From NCBI GenBank assembly GCA_002297545.1, contig DBLZ01000001.1, positions 1-13,446 of the forward strand: 13,446 nt of DNA, read 5' to 3'. The position numbers were made by a program, and so were the translations under genes. Position 1 is the first letter of the stretch, and every line of letters starts with the position of its first letter. Under the pieces are notes generated by a model, which was given only the letters and a program-made list of their open reading frames with translations, made no database searches and had not been told where the DNA came from. Origin of the DNA: Prevotellaceae bacterium UBA711. GTDB lineage: Bacteria > Bacteroidota > Bacteroidia > Bacteroidales > Bacteroidaceae. Below are positions 1-7,209 of this stretch, piece by piece.

Positions 1-584
1 TGATGGGTAAGGACTTCCCCAATCCCTGGGGCAAGAAGACACCTAAGGGCGAAATAAAGATGATGTCAGCCCTGCTGAACAGTGCCGTGTTCCCAGGCAC
101 ACAGGGCGGTCCTCTGGAGCACGTCATAGCTGCCAAGGCCGTAGCGTTTGGCGAGGCTTTGGAACCCAAGTTCCACGACTATGCGCTGCAGGTGAAGAAG
201 AATGCCGCACGCCTGGCCGACGAACTGCAGAAGCGAGGCTTCTACATCGTCAGCGGCGGCACCGACAACCACTCCATGCTGGTGGACCTGCGTACGAAGT
301 ATCCCAACCTGACCGGCAAGGTAGCCGAAAAGGCACTGGTGGATGCAGACATCACGGCCAACAAGAACATGGTGCCATTCGACAGTCGCTCGGCATTCCA
401 AACATCAGGCATACGTCTTGGCACACCTGCCATCACCACACGCGGTGCCAAGGAAGACACGATGGAGGAAATAGCTTCGCTGATAGAGCGCGTTCTGGAT
501 GCGCCCGAAGACACAGAGAACATTACCAAGGTTCGTGCCGAAGTCAATGCCATAATGGCCGATTATCCGCTGTTTGCTTGGTAA
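1..584 (+). CDS. glyA: Serine hydroxymethyltransferase, C-terminal part (5' end outside the window)
   Basis: This is the last ~193 codons of the PLP enzyme that converts serine and tetrahydrofolate to glycine and 5,10-methylene-THF in the cytoplasm, the main source of one-carbon units. The reading frame is open from the window edge, and bases 1-2 belong to a split codon. The ATG at base 3 is internal, because it falls within MGKDFPNPWG, which in this family follows shortly after the PLP-lysine segment; that lysine lies upstream of the window. Visible family signatures are FPGTQGGPLEH, SGGTDNHSMLVDLR, NKNMVPFD and the SGIRLGTPAITTRG segment that contributes substrate-carboxylate binding, ending with the typical PLFAW and a TAA. 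Roughly half of the usual ~425-residue protein is present and nothing seen is damaged. Identification is confident; promoter and regulation cannot be seen. Confidence 0.97.
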   Translation, partial: MGKDFPNPWGKKTPKGEIKMMSALLNSAVFPGTQGGPLEHVIAAKAVAFGEALEPKFHDYALQVKKNAARLADELQKRGFYIVSGGTDNHSMLVDLRTKYPNLTGKVAEKALVDADITANKNMVPFDSRSAFQTSGIRLGTPAITTRGAKEDTMEEIASLIERVLDAPEDTENITKVRAEVNAIMADYPLFAW

Positions 585-587
585 GAG

Positions 588-647
588 ATGGCAATATGCC
601 TTATCGGCATGAACGTCCGCGTCCGCAGACATAACGGGCATTGCCAT
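588..647 (+). terminator. Possible structured 3' end of the glyA transcript
   Basis: ATGGCAAT (588-595) and ATTGCCAT (640-647) are perfect complements just after the glyA stop. They enclose a small ATGCC/GGCAT hairpin at 596-610. No clear U-run follows, so this may be an mRNA 3' stabilising fold rather than an intrinsic terminator. The evidence is the inverted repeat alone. Confidence 0.3.
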
Positions 648-807
648 ACGGACATGAGCCAAAAACATCTGGTTTTCACACCCGCAACAACTGATTGATT
701 TAGCTGCAAATTCCGGTTCTCAAGGAATAGAATTCGAGTTCATTCCCCCACACCTCACGGCAACCTGCCATGGCCCCTGTGTGGAGAAGAAAGCAACGAC
801 ACAAAGA

Positions 808-841
808 GAAGAGAGCGATGCCACCCGGCACCGCTCTCTTC
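808..841 (-). terminator. Intrinsic terminator of the nuclease-serB unit
   Basis: A 10-bp perfect stem (GAAGAGAGCG at 808-817 with its complement at 832-841) is extended across one A/C mismatch by four more pairs, closing on the loop ACCC. Read leftward it lies about 65 nt beyond the serB stop and is followed by a T-rich stretch (TCTTTGTGT). Read rightward the flank is not T-rich, so leftward termination is the better fit. Confidence 0.7.
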
Positions 842-905
842 TACCATGAGGCAACCATATAAGGATACCCGAGATTTCTCCGTATGACGATATGGGCAAC
901 GCCTG

Positions 906-2162
906 TCAGTTGCGCCCCTTTTCGTCAAGATAGCTATCCTTGAAGCCAAGGAAATAGAGCACGCCGTCCAGCCCGATTGTATTGATAGCCTGGCGGGCAT
1001 TGGCCGTCACACGAGGCTTGGCATGGAACGCAATGCCCAATCCTGCAACAGAAAGCATGGGCAGGTCGTTGGCACCGTCGCCCACGGCAATGGTCTGCGC
1101 CATATCCACCTTTTCCACCTGGGCTATAAGTCGGAGAAGCTCAGCCTTGCGCTTGCCATCGACAATTTCTCCAACATAGTTGCCTGTGAGATGCCCCGTA
1201 TCGTCCACCTCCAGTTCGTTAGCATAGACATAGTCCACTCCATACTTCTTCCGGATATACTCGCCAAAGTAAGTGAAACCACCGGACAGAATGGCTATCT
1301 TGTAGCCGTAGCTCTTCAGCACATACATCATTCTGTCCACTCCCTCGGTAAACGGCAGATGCTCGGCTATGTCCTCCATGACACTGACATCCAGTCCTTT
1401 CAGCAAATGGCATCGGCGTGTAAAAGACTCCTTGAAGTCGATCTCGCCGCGCATGGCCGATGCGGTGATGGCAGCTACCTCTTCATAGACACCGTGGCGG
1501 CGTGCCAGTTCGTCTATAACCTCGGCCTGTATGAGGGTGGAGTCCATATCGAAGCATATCAGGCGGCGCATCCTGCGATACATGTTGTCCAGCTGAAACG
1601 AACAATCTATCTCCATCTCACCGGACAAATGCAACAAATCTGCCTGCATCTGCTCCCTGTCCTGTGGGGTGCCACGCAACGAGAACTCAATACATGCCTT
1701 GGTTTTCTCTGCCGGACAGACAATGCTCTGCCTGCCTGACAGACGTCGGATGGCATCTATATTCAATCCTTGCTTCACTATCAGATGTGTCACGGCACCG
1801 ATTTGCCGTGCCTCCAATCTGCGTCCCAGTATCGTCAGTATATAGCGGTTCTTGCCCTGACGCGAAACCCATGCCTCATACTCGTCCAGGGTAACGGGAC
1901 CGAACTTGATATTGACACCCAGTTCACTTGTCTTGAACAACAATTCTTTCATCACCCTGCCGCTGCGTTCCTCGTCCACACGTATGAGGATGCCCATGCT
2001 CAGTGTTGAATGTATGACCGCCTGACCTATGTCCTGGATGTGCACGTCATAGGCAGAAAGGATATTCATGATTTCAGCCGTAAGTCCGGGACGGTCAACA
2101 CCGGTGATACGCACCAGCATCAACTCTTCCTTGTGTGTGCTCTCTGTCTCTTCCATCAACAT
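906..2162 (-). CDS. serB: Phosphoserine phosphatase with N-terminal ACT domains
   Basis: Predicted cytoplasmic enzyme hydrolysing O-phospho-L-serine to serine, the last step of the phosphorylated serine pathway. It has 418 residues from the start chosen here. The N-terminal part carries two ACT-like regulatory domains (about 15-95 and 106-175; LVRITGVDRPG and RYILTILGRRLEARQ begin them), which in this family can bind an amino acid effector. The HAD phosphatase core follows: motif I DMDST with D205 and D207, motif II S293 in ILSGGFTYF, K337/K339 in DGKRKAEL, and motif IV GDGANDLPM with D362 and D366. All catalytic motifs are intact. The start at 2162 gives MLMEETES and lies 2 nt after the upstream nuclease stop; a second ATG at 2156 is equally possible. 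An open frame extends further upstream, but it would overlap the nuclease and lacks family similarity. Probably translated from the nuclease mRNA. Confidence 0.95.
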   Translation of the reverse strand: MLMEETESTHKEELMLVRITGVDRPGLTAEIMNILSAYDVHIQDIGQAVIHSTLSMGILIRVDEERSGRVMKELLFKTSELGVNIKFGPVTLDEYEAWVSRQGKNRYILTILGRRLEARQIGAVTHLIVKQGLNIDAIRRLSGRQSIVCPAEKTKACIEFSLRGTPQDREQMQADLLHLSGEMEIDCSFQLDNMYRRMRRLICFDMDSTLIQAEVIDELARRHGVYEEVAAITASAMRGEIDFKESFTRRCHLLKGLDVSVMEDIAEHLPFTEGVDRMMYVLKSYGYKIAILSGGFTYFGEYIRKKYGVDYVYANELEVDDTGHLTGNYVGEIVDGKRKAELLRLIAQVEKVDMAQTIAVGDGANDLPMLSVAGLGIAFHAKPRVTANARQAINTIGLDGVLYFLGFKDSYLDEKGRN

Positions 2163-2164
2163 AG

Positions 2165-2944
2165 TCAGAATATATTGTTCAGCAAATAGGCCAAACGCAA
2201 GCCTCCGCGCAACAATTGCTGCTCGGCCAAAGGAGTCCACTTGGCCAAATAATCATACGAGAGTTTGGAGTCCTGCGGTGTGGCAGCGTATATCTCCGTA
2301 GCCAGTTGCTGCGTTTCCCGCGCCCAGTCATCCAAGGAACCGCTGCATATCTCCTGCATCTCGGCCTTGTCCACCCTATCCAACTCTTCCGCCCACTCAA
2401 CATGGCTCCACTTGTGACCATGCTCCAGTACGTCCGTATCCCAGATGGAGTGCAGATTGGTATCGCGGCCAAAAAAGCATACGGTCCATTTATTGCCGCC
2501 TAAGTCACTCTTGTGCCCCATGTGCATGGGCTGGTGCAAGTCGCCCACGAGGTGTATGAGCATCTTCAGGGCCAGAGCCCTCTGTGCATCGCTCGCCGTG
2601 GCGTCGGCGAGGTCGTGCACCAACTTATGAAGCGAGACGACCACATCACCTTTGGGTTCAAGTGGCGCATTATCGTAGGCCACACCCTCGTCCACATTCT
2701 TGTAGTGCCACGTCTTGGTATAGGCATACTCTGGCGTGTGGCTGGCATTGTCCAACCAATTGCCCCAATACACCATGCTGCGGCCATCCAACAGGCGTTG
2801 TACCTGTTTGCGGGTTTTCTTGGTAAGATGCCGAGCAGCAATGGTGCATGTAACATCATGTCCCTTCTGTCCCCATGCATAGGCCTCTGGCACGGCAACA
2901 AGCAATGCCATGCACAGAACACACAGTCGATATAGATTATACAT
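2165..2944 (-). CDS. Exported S1/P1-type zinc nuclease
   Basis: Predicted secreted or periplasmic tri-zinc nuclease (S1/P1 family) degrading single-stranded nucleic acids or 3'-nucleotides, 259 residues. The start at 2944 gives MYNLYRLCVLCMALLVAVPE, a good signal peptide cleaved after AYA, so the mature protein begins with Trp24. That matters because the family uses the N-terminal Trp as a zinc ligand. All nine expected ligands can be placed with P1-nuclease spacing: W24, H29, D65, H80, H131, D135, H141, H165 and D169 (in AWGQKGHD, NWLDN, TWHYKN, HLVGDLHQPMH and LHSIWD). An upstream ATG at 3004 would add residues before the signal peptide and run into the terminator hairpin, so it is not preferred. 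The gene ends 2 nt before serB. The likely role is scavenging phosphate or nucleosides from external nucleic acid. I see no convincing promoter directly upstream. Confidence 0.92.
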   Translation of the reverse strand: MYNLYRLCVLCMALLVAVPEAYAWGQKGHDVTCTIAARHLTKKTRKQVQRLLDGRSMVYWGNWLDNASHTPEYAYTKTWHYKNVDEGVAYDNAPLEPKGDVVVSLHKLVHDLADATASDAQRALALKMLIHLVGDLHQPMHMGHKSDLGGNKWTVCFFGRDTNLHSIWDTDVLEHGHKWSHVEWAEELDRVDKAEMQEICSGSLDDWARETQQLATEIYAATPQDSKLSYDYLAKWTPLAEQQLLRGGLRLAYLLNNIF

Positions 2945-2977
2945 AATTACTAAGGCTAATGTTATCTGTGTATAAAG

Positions 2978-3007
2978 TGATTGGATGCCGTCCCCGACAT
3001 CCAATCA
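2978..3007 (-). terminator. Hairpin between the metalloprotease and nuclease genes
   Basis: A perfect 10-bp inverted repeat (TGATTGGATG at 2978-2987 with CATCCAATCA at 2998-3007) starts about 12 nt beyond the protease stop when read leftward. It is followed by a moderately T-rich CTTTATAC. It probably ends the protease transcript. The U-tract is weak, so partial read-through into the nuclease is possible. Confidence 0.6.
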
Positions 3008-3019
3008 GTACTGAGTTCT

Positions 3020-4678
3020 TTATCTGTTACCCACGAAACGCTTGGCTGTCTCGCCAGTGACCGTATTACGCAGGATATACACACCGGCAGGCAGGGTATT
3101 CAAGTGAACCTCATGGCATGTGGCCACCATACGGCCATCCACCGTGTAGACCTTTATCAAACCGTCGTGCCAGCTGGCATCACCCTTCTGTATGTCCTGA
3201 ATACCGGTTTCCACAGCACCCATGAAAGAGAAGGATACCGTCCGCTTTTCGCTGTCATACGATATGTTGGTGATAGGCTTGTGCATGAGATACGTGCCAT
3301 CGGTATTGGCAGTATGCAGGACAGCGGCGGGAGCCACACGGTCGCCATCGGTGCGCTCTGTATCTGTCAGTTCGTTGTTGCCTACAATACCCCAAAACTC
3401 TACCACAGACGGCACATTCTTCAAAGGCCACAGATGCCCTCTCAACTCCGAGATGTACTTGCCAGGATCGTCTGTCAGGCTTTCGCTTATCTGGAAATGT
3501 CCGTTAGCGGGAATGATTGTCAGACGCTGACGATCGACATTGGAATTAACTCTGTTGTCCTTCCATGCCTGGGCAGAGTAATCCACATGATATATCATCA
3601 GTCCACTACCCAATGTGGTGAACTGACTCGCACCCCACTGATCTCCTTCATTGCGGTTCTCCAAGATGTAGCATTCGTCCGCATTGCCATCATTATATAT
3701 AACGTAGGCAGATCCGCCATCAGCTATAGACTTCATGGAAGAGACATACGTAGGCTCTGAAAGCGTCACCAAAGGCAGCCATCCCATGAAATTACGCTCA
3801 TAAGCTGTGTAGGGTGTGGGATGATAGCCATCGCGCCAATACTCGCCGTAGTCCATCAAACTCCAATAGTCCATACCAGGAGCCTTATAGTTCACGTCAT
3901 AGAGGTCGGGCAAACCCAGCATGTGCGACATTTCGTGAACAAAGACGCCTATGCCATTGAGCTTGGCTCTGTTGCCCTTGCCCAACAGTTCTGGAGCCAA
4001 CACCTGGGTGGCAAAAGTCACCCCGCCAAAAGTAGACGCGCCTGTATAGCACACAGGATGCATGCCCTCGTTATCACCGACATTGGCACCGGCACCGGGA
4101 AAGACGATTATCACACCATCTATCTTGCCATCGTCGTCTGTATCTAACTCGTCTACGCGATCCTTAACCTGCGGAGCAAGCAGAGTCAATGCTTCATTGC
4201 GAAACGTCGTTCTGCGATTGGCACCGCTCACTTGACCATAGTAACTGCGCTCGTGTGACAATGTCACAGCATCCATTATCACAAACTCCGGCGTAAACTG
4301 TCCATCACTCATTTCCCGGAAATAGTCACTCACAGAGTGCGGATTGTCCCCTGCCCCAATGCCATTGCCATTGAAAAAGACGTCGAAGATGCCCTTCACC
4401 GCGTCCATATTCTCGCCCACAGTGAACTTGACATCAGGAAATTCCGCCAGGCAGACCAGTACCTTGGGGGAGCCAATTGCAGACATGCAAGCCTGCCCCT
4501 GATTAGCCGCAACATGATGGGCACTGCGTGCTGACGCAACATCATCTCCATCCTCGGTCACGATACAGGGACGGCGAACTATGTCTATCGTCGGCATGCC
4601 ATCCACGGCATTCTCGCTAATTTGTGCATGTGAGTTCATTGCTATCAACAAGCCCAATGCAATCATCGTACGCTTCAT
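3020..4678 (-). CDS. Exported M6-family (immune inhibitor A-like) metalloprotease with a type IX-like sorting tail
   Basis: Predicted secreted zinc endopeptidase of 552 residues. A signal peptide opens the protein (MKRTMIALGLLIAMNSHAQ, cleavage near residue 19). An M6 catalytic domain covers roughly 70-310. The zinc site is H248-E249-M-S-H252 with the third ligand region GLPDLYD (G255, D258, D261), followed by the met-turn-like SLMDYG around 273-278. An acidic DTDDDGKIDG stretch near 179-188 looks like the calcium-type loop often seen in M6 enzymes. The middle (about 310-485) is probably a beta-rich accessory region. The last ~64 residues (KVYTVDGRMV... LPAGVYILR... AKRFV) fit the type A C-terminal sorting signal of the Bacteroidota type IX secretion system. 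Likely substrates are host or dietary proteins, but specificity cannot be read from sequence. It is monocistronic, with its own promoter and terminator. Family call is firm; the sorting-tail call is somewhat less so. Confidence 0.92.
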   Translation of the reverse strand: MKRTMIALGLLIAMNSHAQISENAVDGMPTIDIVRRPCIVTEDGDDVASARSAHHVAANQGQACMSAIGSPKVLVCLAEFPDVKFTVGENMDAVKGIFDVFFNGNGIGAGDNPHSVSDYFREMSDGQFTPEFVIMDAVTLSHERSYYGQVSGANRRTTFRNEALTLLAPQVKDRVDELDTDDDGKIDGVIIVFPGAGANVGDNEGMHPVCYTGASTFGGVTFATQVLAPELLGKGNRAKLNGIGVFVHEMSHMLGLPDLYDVNYKAPGMDYWSLMDYGEYWRDGYHPTPYTAYERNFMGWLPLVTLSEPTYVSSMKSIADGGSAYVIYNDGNADECYILENRNEGDQWGASQFTTLGSGLMIYHVDYSAQAWKDNRVNSNVDRQRLTIIPANGHFQISESLTDDPGKYISELRGHLWPLKNVPSVVEFWGIVGNNELTDTERTDGDRVAPAAVLHTANTDGTYLMHKPITNISYDSEKRTVSFSFMGAVETGIQDIQKGDASWHDGLIKVYTVDGRMVATCHEVHLNTLPAGVYILRNTVTGETAKRFVGNR

Positions 4679-4720
4679 AATCTATTACCTTATTTATATT
4701 GTAACCATGCTTATTGTCGG

Positions 4721-4751
4721 CAAAGGTAGCATATTTTCACCCAATGACAAA
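4721..4751 (-). promoter_or_regulatory. Bacteroidota-type housekeeping promoter for the metalloprotease
   Basis: On the minus strand TTTG (4751-4748) is followed by exactly 19 bp and then TACCTTTG (4728-4721). This matches the Bacteroidota primary-sigma consensus TTTG-N19-TAnnTTTG in full. Transcription would start a few bases on, giving a leader of about 37 nt before the protease ATG at 4678. Confidence 0.85.
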
Positions 4752-4768
4752 AAAAGTTGGTCCAAATG

Positions 4769-4800
4769 TTTCTCCAATTCAAGAAAAAGCCGTACATTTG
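4769..4800 (+). promoter_or_regulatory. Promoter of the tRNA-Ala gene
   Basis: TACATTTG at 4793-4800 is a full match to the -7 element TAnnTTTG. The upstream element is weaker: TTTC at 4769-4772, 20 bp away, a 3 of 4 match to TTTG. The tRNA begins 18 nt after the -7 box, so the primary transcript would have a very short leader. Confidence 0.7.
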
Positions 4801-4818
4801 CAACGTCAAACGATAGAC

Positions 4819-4895
<77 letters not shown>

Positions 4896-4898
4896 CAG

Positions 4899-4927
4899 AC
4901 AGGCAAATCTTCATAAGGTTTGCCTGT
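4899..4927 (+). terminator. Intrinsic terminator of the tRNA-Ala gene
   Basis: A 13-pair stem with one G-U pair (ACAGGCAAA at 4899-4907 opposite TTTGCCTGT at 4919-4927, plus inner pairs) is closed by a three-base loop. It begins 3 nt after the encoded CCA and is followed by the T-rich TGTTTGTTC. The remaining sequence up to the next gene at 5076 shows nothing I can name. Confidence 0.85.
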
Positions 4928-5075
4928 TGTTTGTTCATACGGCGATGTATCTGCTCGCGTCATGCCATGCCATCATAACCAACCCGCCTATAATACATGA
5001 AGCACATATATGACAAAGGAGCTGAACGAGGCTTTGACAAAGTAAACAATCCCAACCTAACTACATCCATACATT

Positions 5076-6827
5076 ATGAAAGCACAACTATTATTGGCAA
5101 TCGCCATGATTGCATCCATGCCGTCTTCAGCAAAGGACAAGGTAGTGACACGCCCCGCATTCGCAAACGGCGGCATCGATTTCTGCCCCAGGACAGTGAT
5201 CAGAGGCAAGAAAGCCACCACCATAGGCTTTGTCATAACTGGGCGCAGCAGCCAATGGACCATGTCCCCGGACGCCCACTTGGTAGCCGATGGCAAGACA
5301 TATCGCATGAGTGGAGCCACGGTATTTACCCGCACGGCGGACGGCACTGTAACAGGTAGCGAGGCATACAGTCCACAAACCATCTATTGGGTTGACAGAG
5401 ACTCCATAAGCATGGATTTTGAACCCCTCGCCCCCAAGACCCAGACATTCGACTTCATAGAGACCGGGACATCCAGTTTCAATGTCTACGGCATCCGCCT
5501 GGACGGCAAATACTACCCCTTCGTCCTGGGCAAGCCCAAGCAATACACTTATCCCCAAGAAGAACCCCTGTGTGCCATAGAGCCACGCTACGCCATGGCC
5601 GGCTACACCTGCACCATGCATCGGCACGATGGCACGGAGAGCGAAGTGACCAGATTCGGACTGAACAACTGCTTCTCCAAAGACAGATACATGGGCTTTT
5701 CCGACAACAGCTACCATATAGAGGCCAGTTGTCCCTACTATGCCACGGTGGCAGCGCCCTACCCTGCCCACCAATTCATCATGCTGATGGTTCCGGGATA
5801 TGAGACCACGGCTCATGTGGACGAGACCGCATATCTTGCCTCTTTTGCCAAGGCAGGCAGGAAGCCCATCCCCACGCAGCGCATCATCCAGTTCGAGGGG
5901 CCCTTGGCTGACCTCCAGCAGGTTCTCTATGACGAGGGATGGTTGTACCACCAGTTTAAGCCACTGTCCACCGATACACTATGGAACGCATTGCAGGACA
6001 AGATCCGCAATATAGAGGCCAACAAGGACTACACGCGCCGTCAGAAGGACTTCGGACGCCTGTGGGCAGAGCGCACCTACCTGCAACGCTACGTGGAGTG
6101 TGTGGGCGGTCACATGACGGAGTTGAGAGACGAACATGCCCCAGACCTGTCTATCCTAAAAGACGGACGCTCATTCTATCTCATCAACAATGACAAGTTT
6201 CTGGCCTACGCCCATGCCAACGGCATAGATGGCGTGGTGACGCAGTGGATGGAGGGCTATGCCAAGGCACAGAACATGGCTCGCCGCATGCAACGTCTGG
6301 AGCTAATGCCAGATGACGCCTTTGACACCATCCCACAGTACTTCCGCCAGGAGTTGAGGGACATGAACGACTCCACCCGCGTAACCATAGCAAATCTGCG
6401 CGACTATACCCATGAGATGAAGGTGATGGACACCCCTGACTGTACGGGCGAGGAATTCATCGACATGGTCGTACAAGAGAACCCCGGAGTAGTGCTTTTC
6501 TTCGATTTTTGGGCCACGTGGTGCGGCCCCTGCATGCGTGGAATTTGGGCCATGGAACCACTGAAAAAGGAGTGGGCAGGCCGCCCCATACGCTTCGTAT
6601 ATGTCACCAACGAGAGCAGCCCGGCCAACCAGTGGTCGCAACAGATAGCTTCCATGAACGGCATCCACTACCGCCTGCCGGACAAAATATGGAAGACCAT
6701 CCCGGGACTTCGCGGCATACCGCAATACTATATATACGACCGTCATGGAAAACGTTTCTACGAGCAGACGGGCTTCGGCGTGATAGACCCGTTGAAGCAG
6801 AAAATAGAAGATGCTTTGGAACAGTAA
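5076..6827 (+). CDS. Exported thioredoxin-fold (TlpA-like) protein with a large unassigned N-terminal region
   Basis: 583 residues with a signal peptide (MKAQLLLAIAMIASMPSSA, cleavage near residue 19) and no lipobox cysteine, so a soluble periplasmic or exported protein is likely. The C-terminal ~130 residues form a thioredoxin fold: FFDFWATWCGPC with the CxxC pair C483/C486, a charged helix after it, and the cis-proline segment RGIPQYYIYD with P549. This matches TlpA/ResA-type thiol-disulfide proteins, which usually reduce or rearrange disulfides of exported clients. Residues ~20-450 resemble no domain I can name: the first ~150 look beta-rich (RTVIRGKKATTIGFVITG and following), and about 300-450 look helical and charged. 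Bacteroidota often fuse unrelated N-terminal domains to such folds. It is a single gene between two tRNA units. The ATG at 5076 is the only one giving a clean signal peptide. I found no clear promoter. Confidence 0.85.
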   Translation: MKAQLLLAIAMIASMPSSAKDKVVTRPAFANGGIDFCPRTVIRGKKATTIGFVITGRSSQWTMSPDAHLVADGKTYRMSGATVFTRTADGTVTGSEAYSPQTIYWVDRDSISMDFEPLAPKTQTFDFIETGTSSFNVYGIRLDGKYYPFVLGKPKQYTYPQEEPLCAIEPRYAMAGYTCTMHRHDGTESEVTRFGLNNCFSKDRYMGFSDNSYHIEASCPYYATVAAPYPAHQFIMLMVPGYETTAHVDETAYLASFAKAGRKPIPTQRIIQFEGPLADLQQVLYDEGWLYHQFKPLSTDTLWNALQDKIRNIEANKDYTRRQKDFGRLWAERTYLQRYVECVGGHMTELRDEHAPDLSILKDGRSFYLINNDKFLAYAHANGIDGVVTQWMEGYAKAQNMARRMQRLELMPDDAFDTIPQYFRQELRDMNDSTRVTIANLRDYTHEMKVMDTPDCTGEEFIDMVVQENPGVVLFFDFWATWCGPCMRGIWAMEPLKKEWAGRPIRFVYVTNESSPANQWSQQIASMNGIHYRLPDKIWKTIPGLRGIPQYYIYDRHGKRFYEQTGFGVIDPLKQKIEDALEQ

Positions 6828-6980
6828 GCGCCATTATGGCCAGCCGGCCTCGCCATGAGTCCAGCGCCACACAGCCACAGCAATGCGAATGACATAACAC
6901 GAGGCCCACCTCTCCTCCTCGTGGGATCTCCAAAGCGACTCCACGATGTAATGAAGACATATTCTGGTTTTCTCTGTATC

Positions 6981-7016
6981 AACAACCGGTTTATTACGCT
7001 CAATAAACCGGTTGTT
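6981..7016 (+). terminator. 15-bp perfect hairpin, likely terminator of the thioredoxin-fold gene
   Basis: AACAACCGGTTTATT (6981-6995) and its exact complement (7002-7016) flank the 6-nt loop ACGCTC. The 3' arm ends in GTTGTTTC, a short T-rich tail. It lies about 155 nt after the stop, farther than usual. The two arms are also the first two of three AACCGGTT palindromes, so a protein-binding role is possible as well. Confidence 0.55.
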
Positions 7017-7035
7017 TCATAGCTATAAACCGGTT
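6984..7035. repeat. Three AACCGGTT palindromes with exact 22-bp spacing
   Basis: The 8-bp palindrome AACCGGTT occurs at 6984-6991, 7006-7013 and 7028-7035, each 22 bp from the last, close to two turns of the helix. The third copy sits in a perfect 14-bp palindrome, ATAAACCGGTTTAT (7025-7038). A weak fourth copy, TTCTGGTT (5 of 8 matches), lies a further 22 bp upstream at 6962-6969. The phasing would suit a row of dimeric DNA-binding proteins on one face of the DNA. The first two copies also pair as the 15-bp hairpin. Confidence 0.6.
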
Positions 7036-7147
7036 TATCGAATGCCATCGCCACAGAGCAAAATTGCGGTCACCGTGTGCCATGAAAAACAACACCACCG
7101 ACCGCGTACACATTCAACACCGTTTGTCTGCATTCCCCTGAAAGCAA

Positions 7148-7178
7148 AAACAACTCCTGCACCATGCAGAAGTTGTTT
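7148..7178 (-). terminator. Intrinsic terminator of the tRNA-Arg gene
   Basis: AAACAACT (7148-7155) pairs with AGTTGTTT (7171-7178); after one C/A mismatch, CTGCA/TGCAG pairs around a 3-nt loop. Read leftward the stem runs straight into a T-rich tail (TTTTTGCTTTC) about 30 nt beyond the tRNA 3' end. This is a strong intrinsic-terminator pattern. Confidence 0.85.
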
Positions 7179-7209
7179 ATCTACCACCGGCTTAGCCCGG
7201 CAAAATCTG

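Larger units (their letters stand above)
585..905. other. Noncoding gap between convergent glyA and serB
   Basis: I find no credible gene here; the short open frames have no recognisable protein character. The gap holds a possible fold just after the glyA stop (588-647), a small imperfect inverted repeat at 724-746 (GGAAT/ATTCC arms with one bulged base) and the serB terminator (808-841). Because glyA and serB converge, the region only needs to end transcription from both sides. Nothing else stands out. Confidence 0.6.
6828..7209. other. Noncoding gap between the thioredoxin-fold gene and tRNA-Arg
   Basis: These ~380 bases carry no credible gene; the small open frames here overlap the hairpins or the tRNA. 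Near the start there is a GC-rich stretch with two mutually exclusive short inverted repeats (CACGAGG/CCTCGTG at 6898-6923 and CCCAC/GTGGG at 6905-6925). Then come three phased palindromes (6984-7035) and the tRNA-Arg terminator (7148-7178). Both flanking genes point into this gap. Confidence 0.6.

Noticed and set aside
1023..1739. 238-codon open frame on the plus strand opposite serB
   Set aside because: It lies wholly antisense to a firmly identified gene, has no recognisable motif and reads like a composition-driven shadow.
906..2240. Longer serB reading frame starting at 2240
   Set aside because: The extra ~26 residues overlap the nuclease coding end and do not look like an ACT-domain N-terminus; the start at 2162 fits the family and the gene junction.
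2981..3760. 259-codon open frame on the plus strand opposite the metalloprotease
   Set aside because: It is antisense to the conserved protease, shows no domain character and begins inside a terminator hairpin.
4989..4994. TATAAT upstream of the thioredoxin-fold gene
   Set aside because: Bacteroidota primary sigma factors do not use the E. coli -10 hexamer, and no matching -35 or TAnnTTTG element accompanies it.
4997..5359. 120-codon plus-strand frame starting upstream of the thioredoxin-fold gene
   Set aside because: It is a different frame overlapping the signal-peptide start at 5076 and loses to the larger, recognisable protein.
5127..5951. 274-codon open frame on the minus strand opposite the thioredoxin-fold gene
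   Set aside because: It is antisense to a gene with signal peptide and catalytic motif, has low-complexity composition and no start signal.
6962..7038. Short CRISPR array or transposon end
   Set aside because: The repeat core is only 8 bp with 14-bp gaps, far too short for CRISPR, and there is no transposase gene or target duplication.
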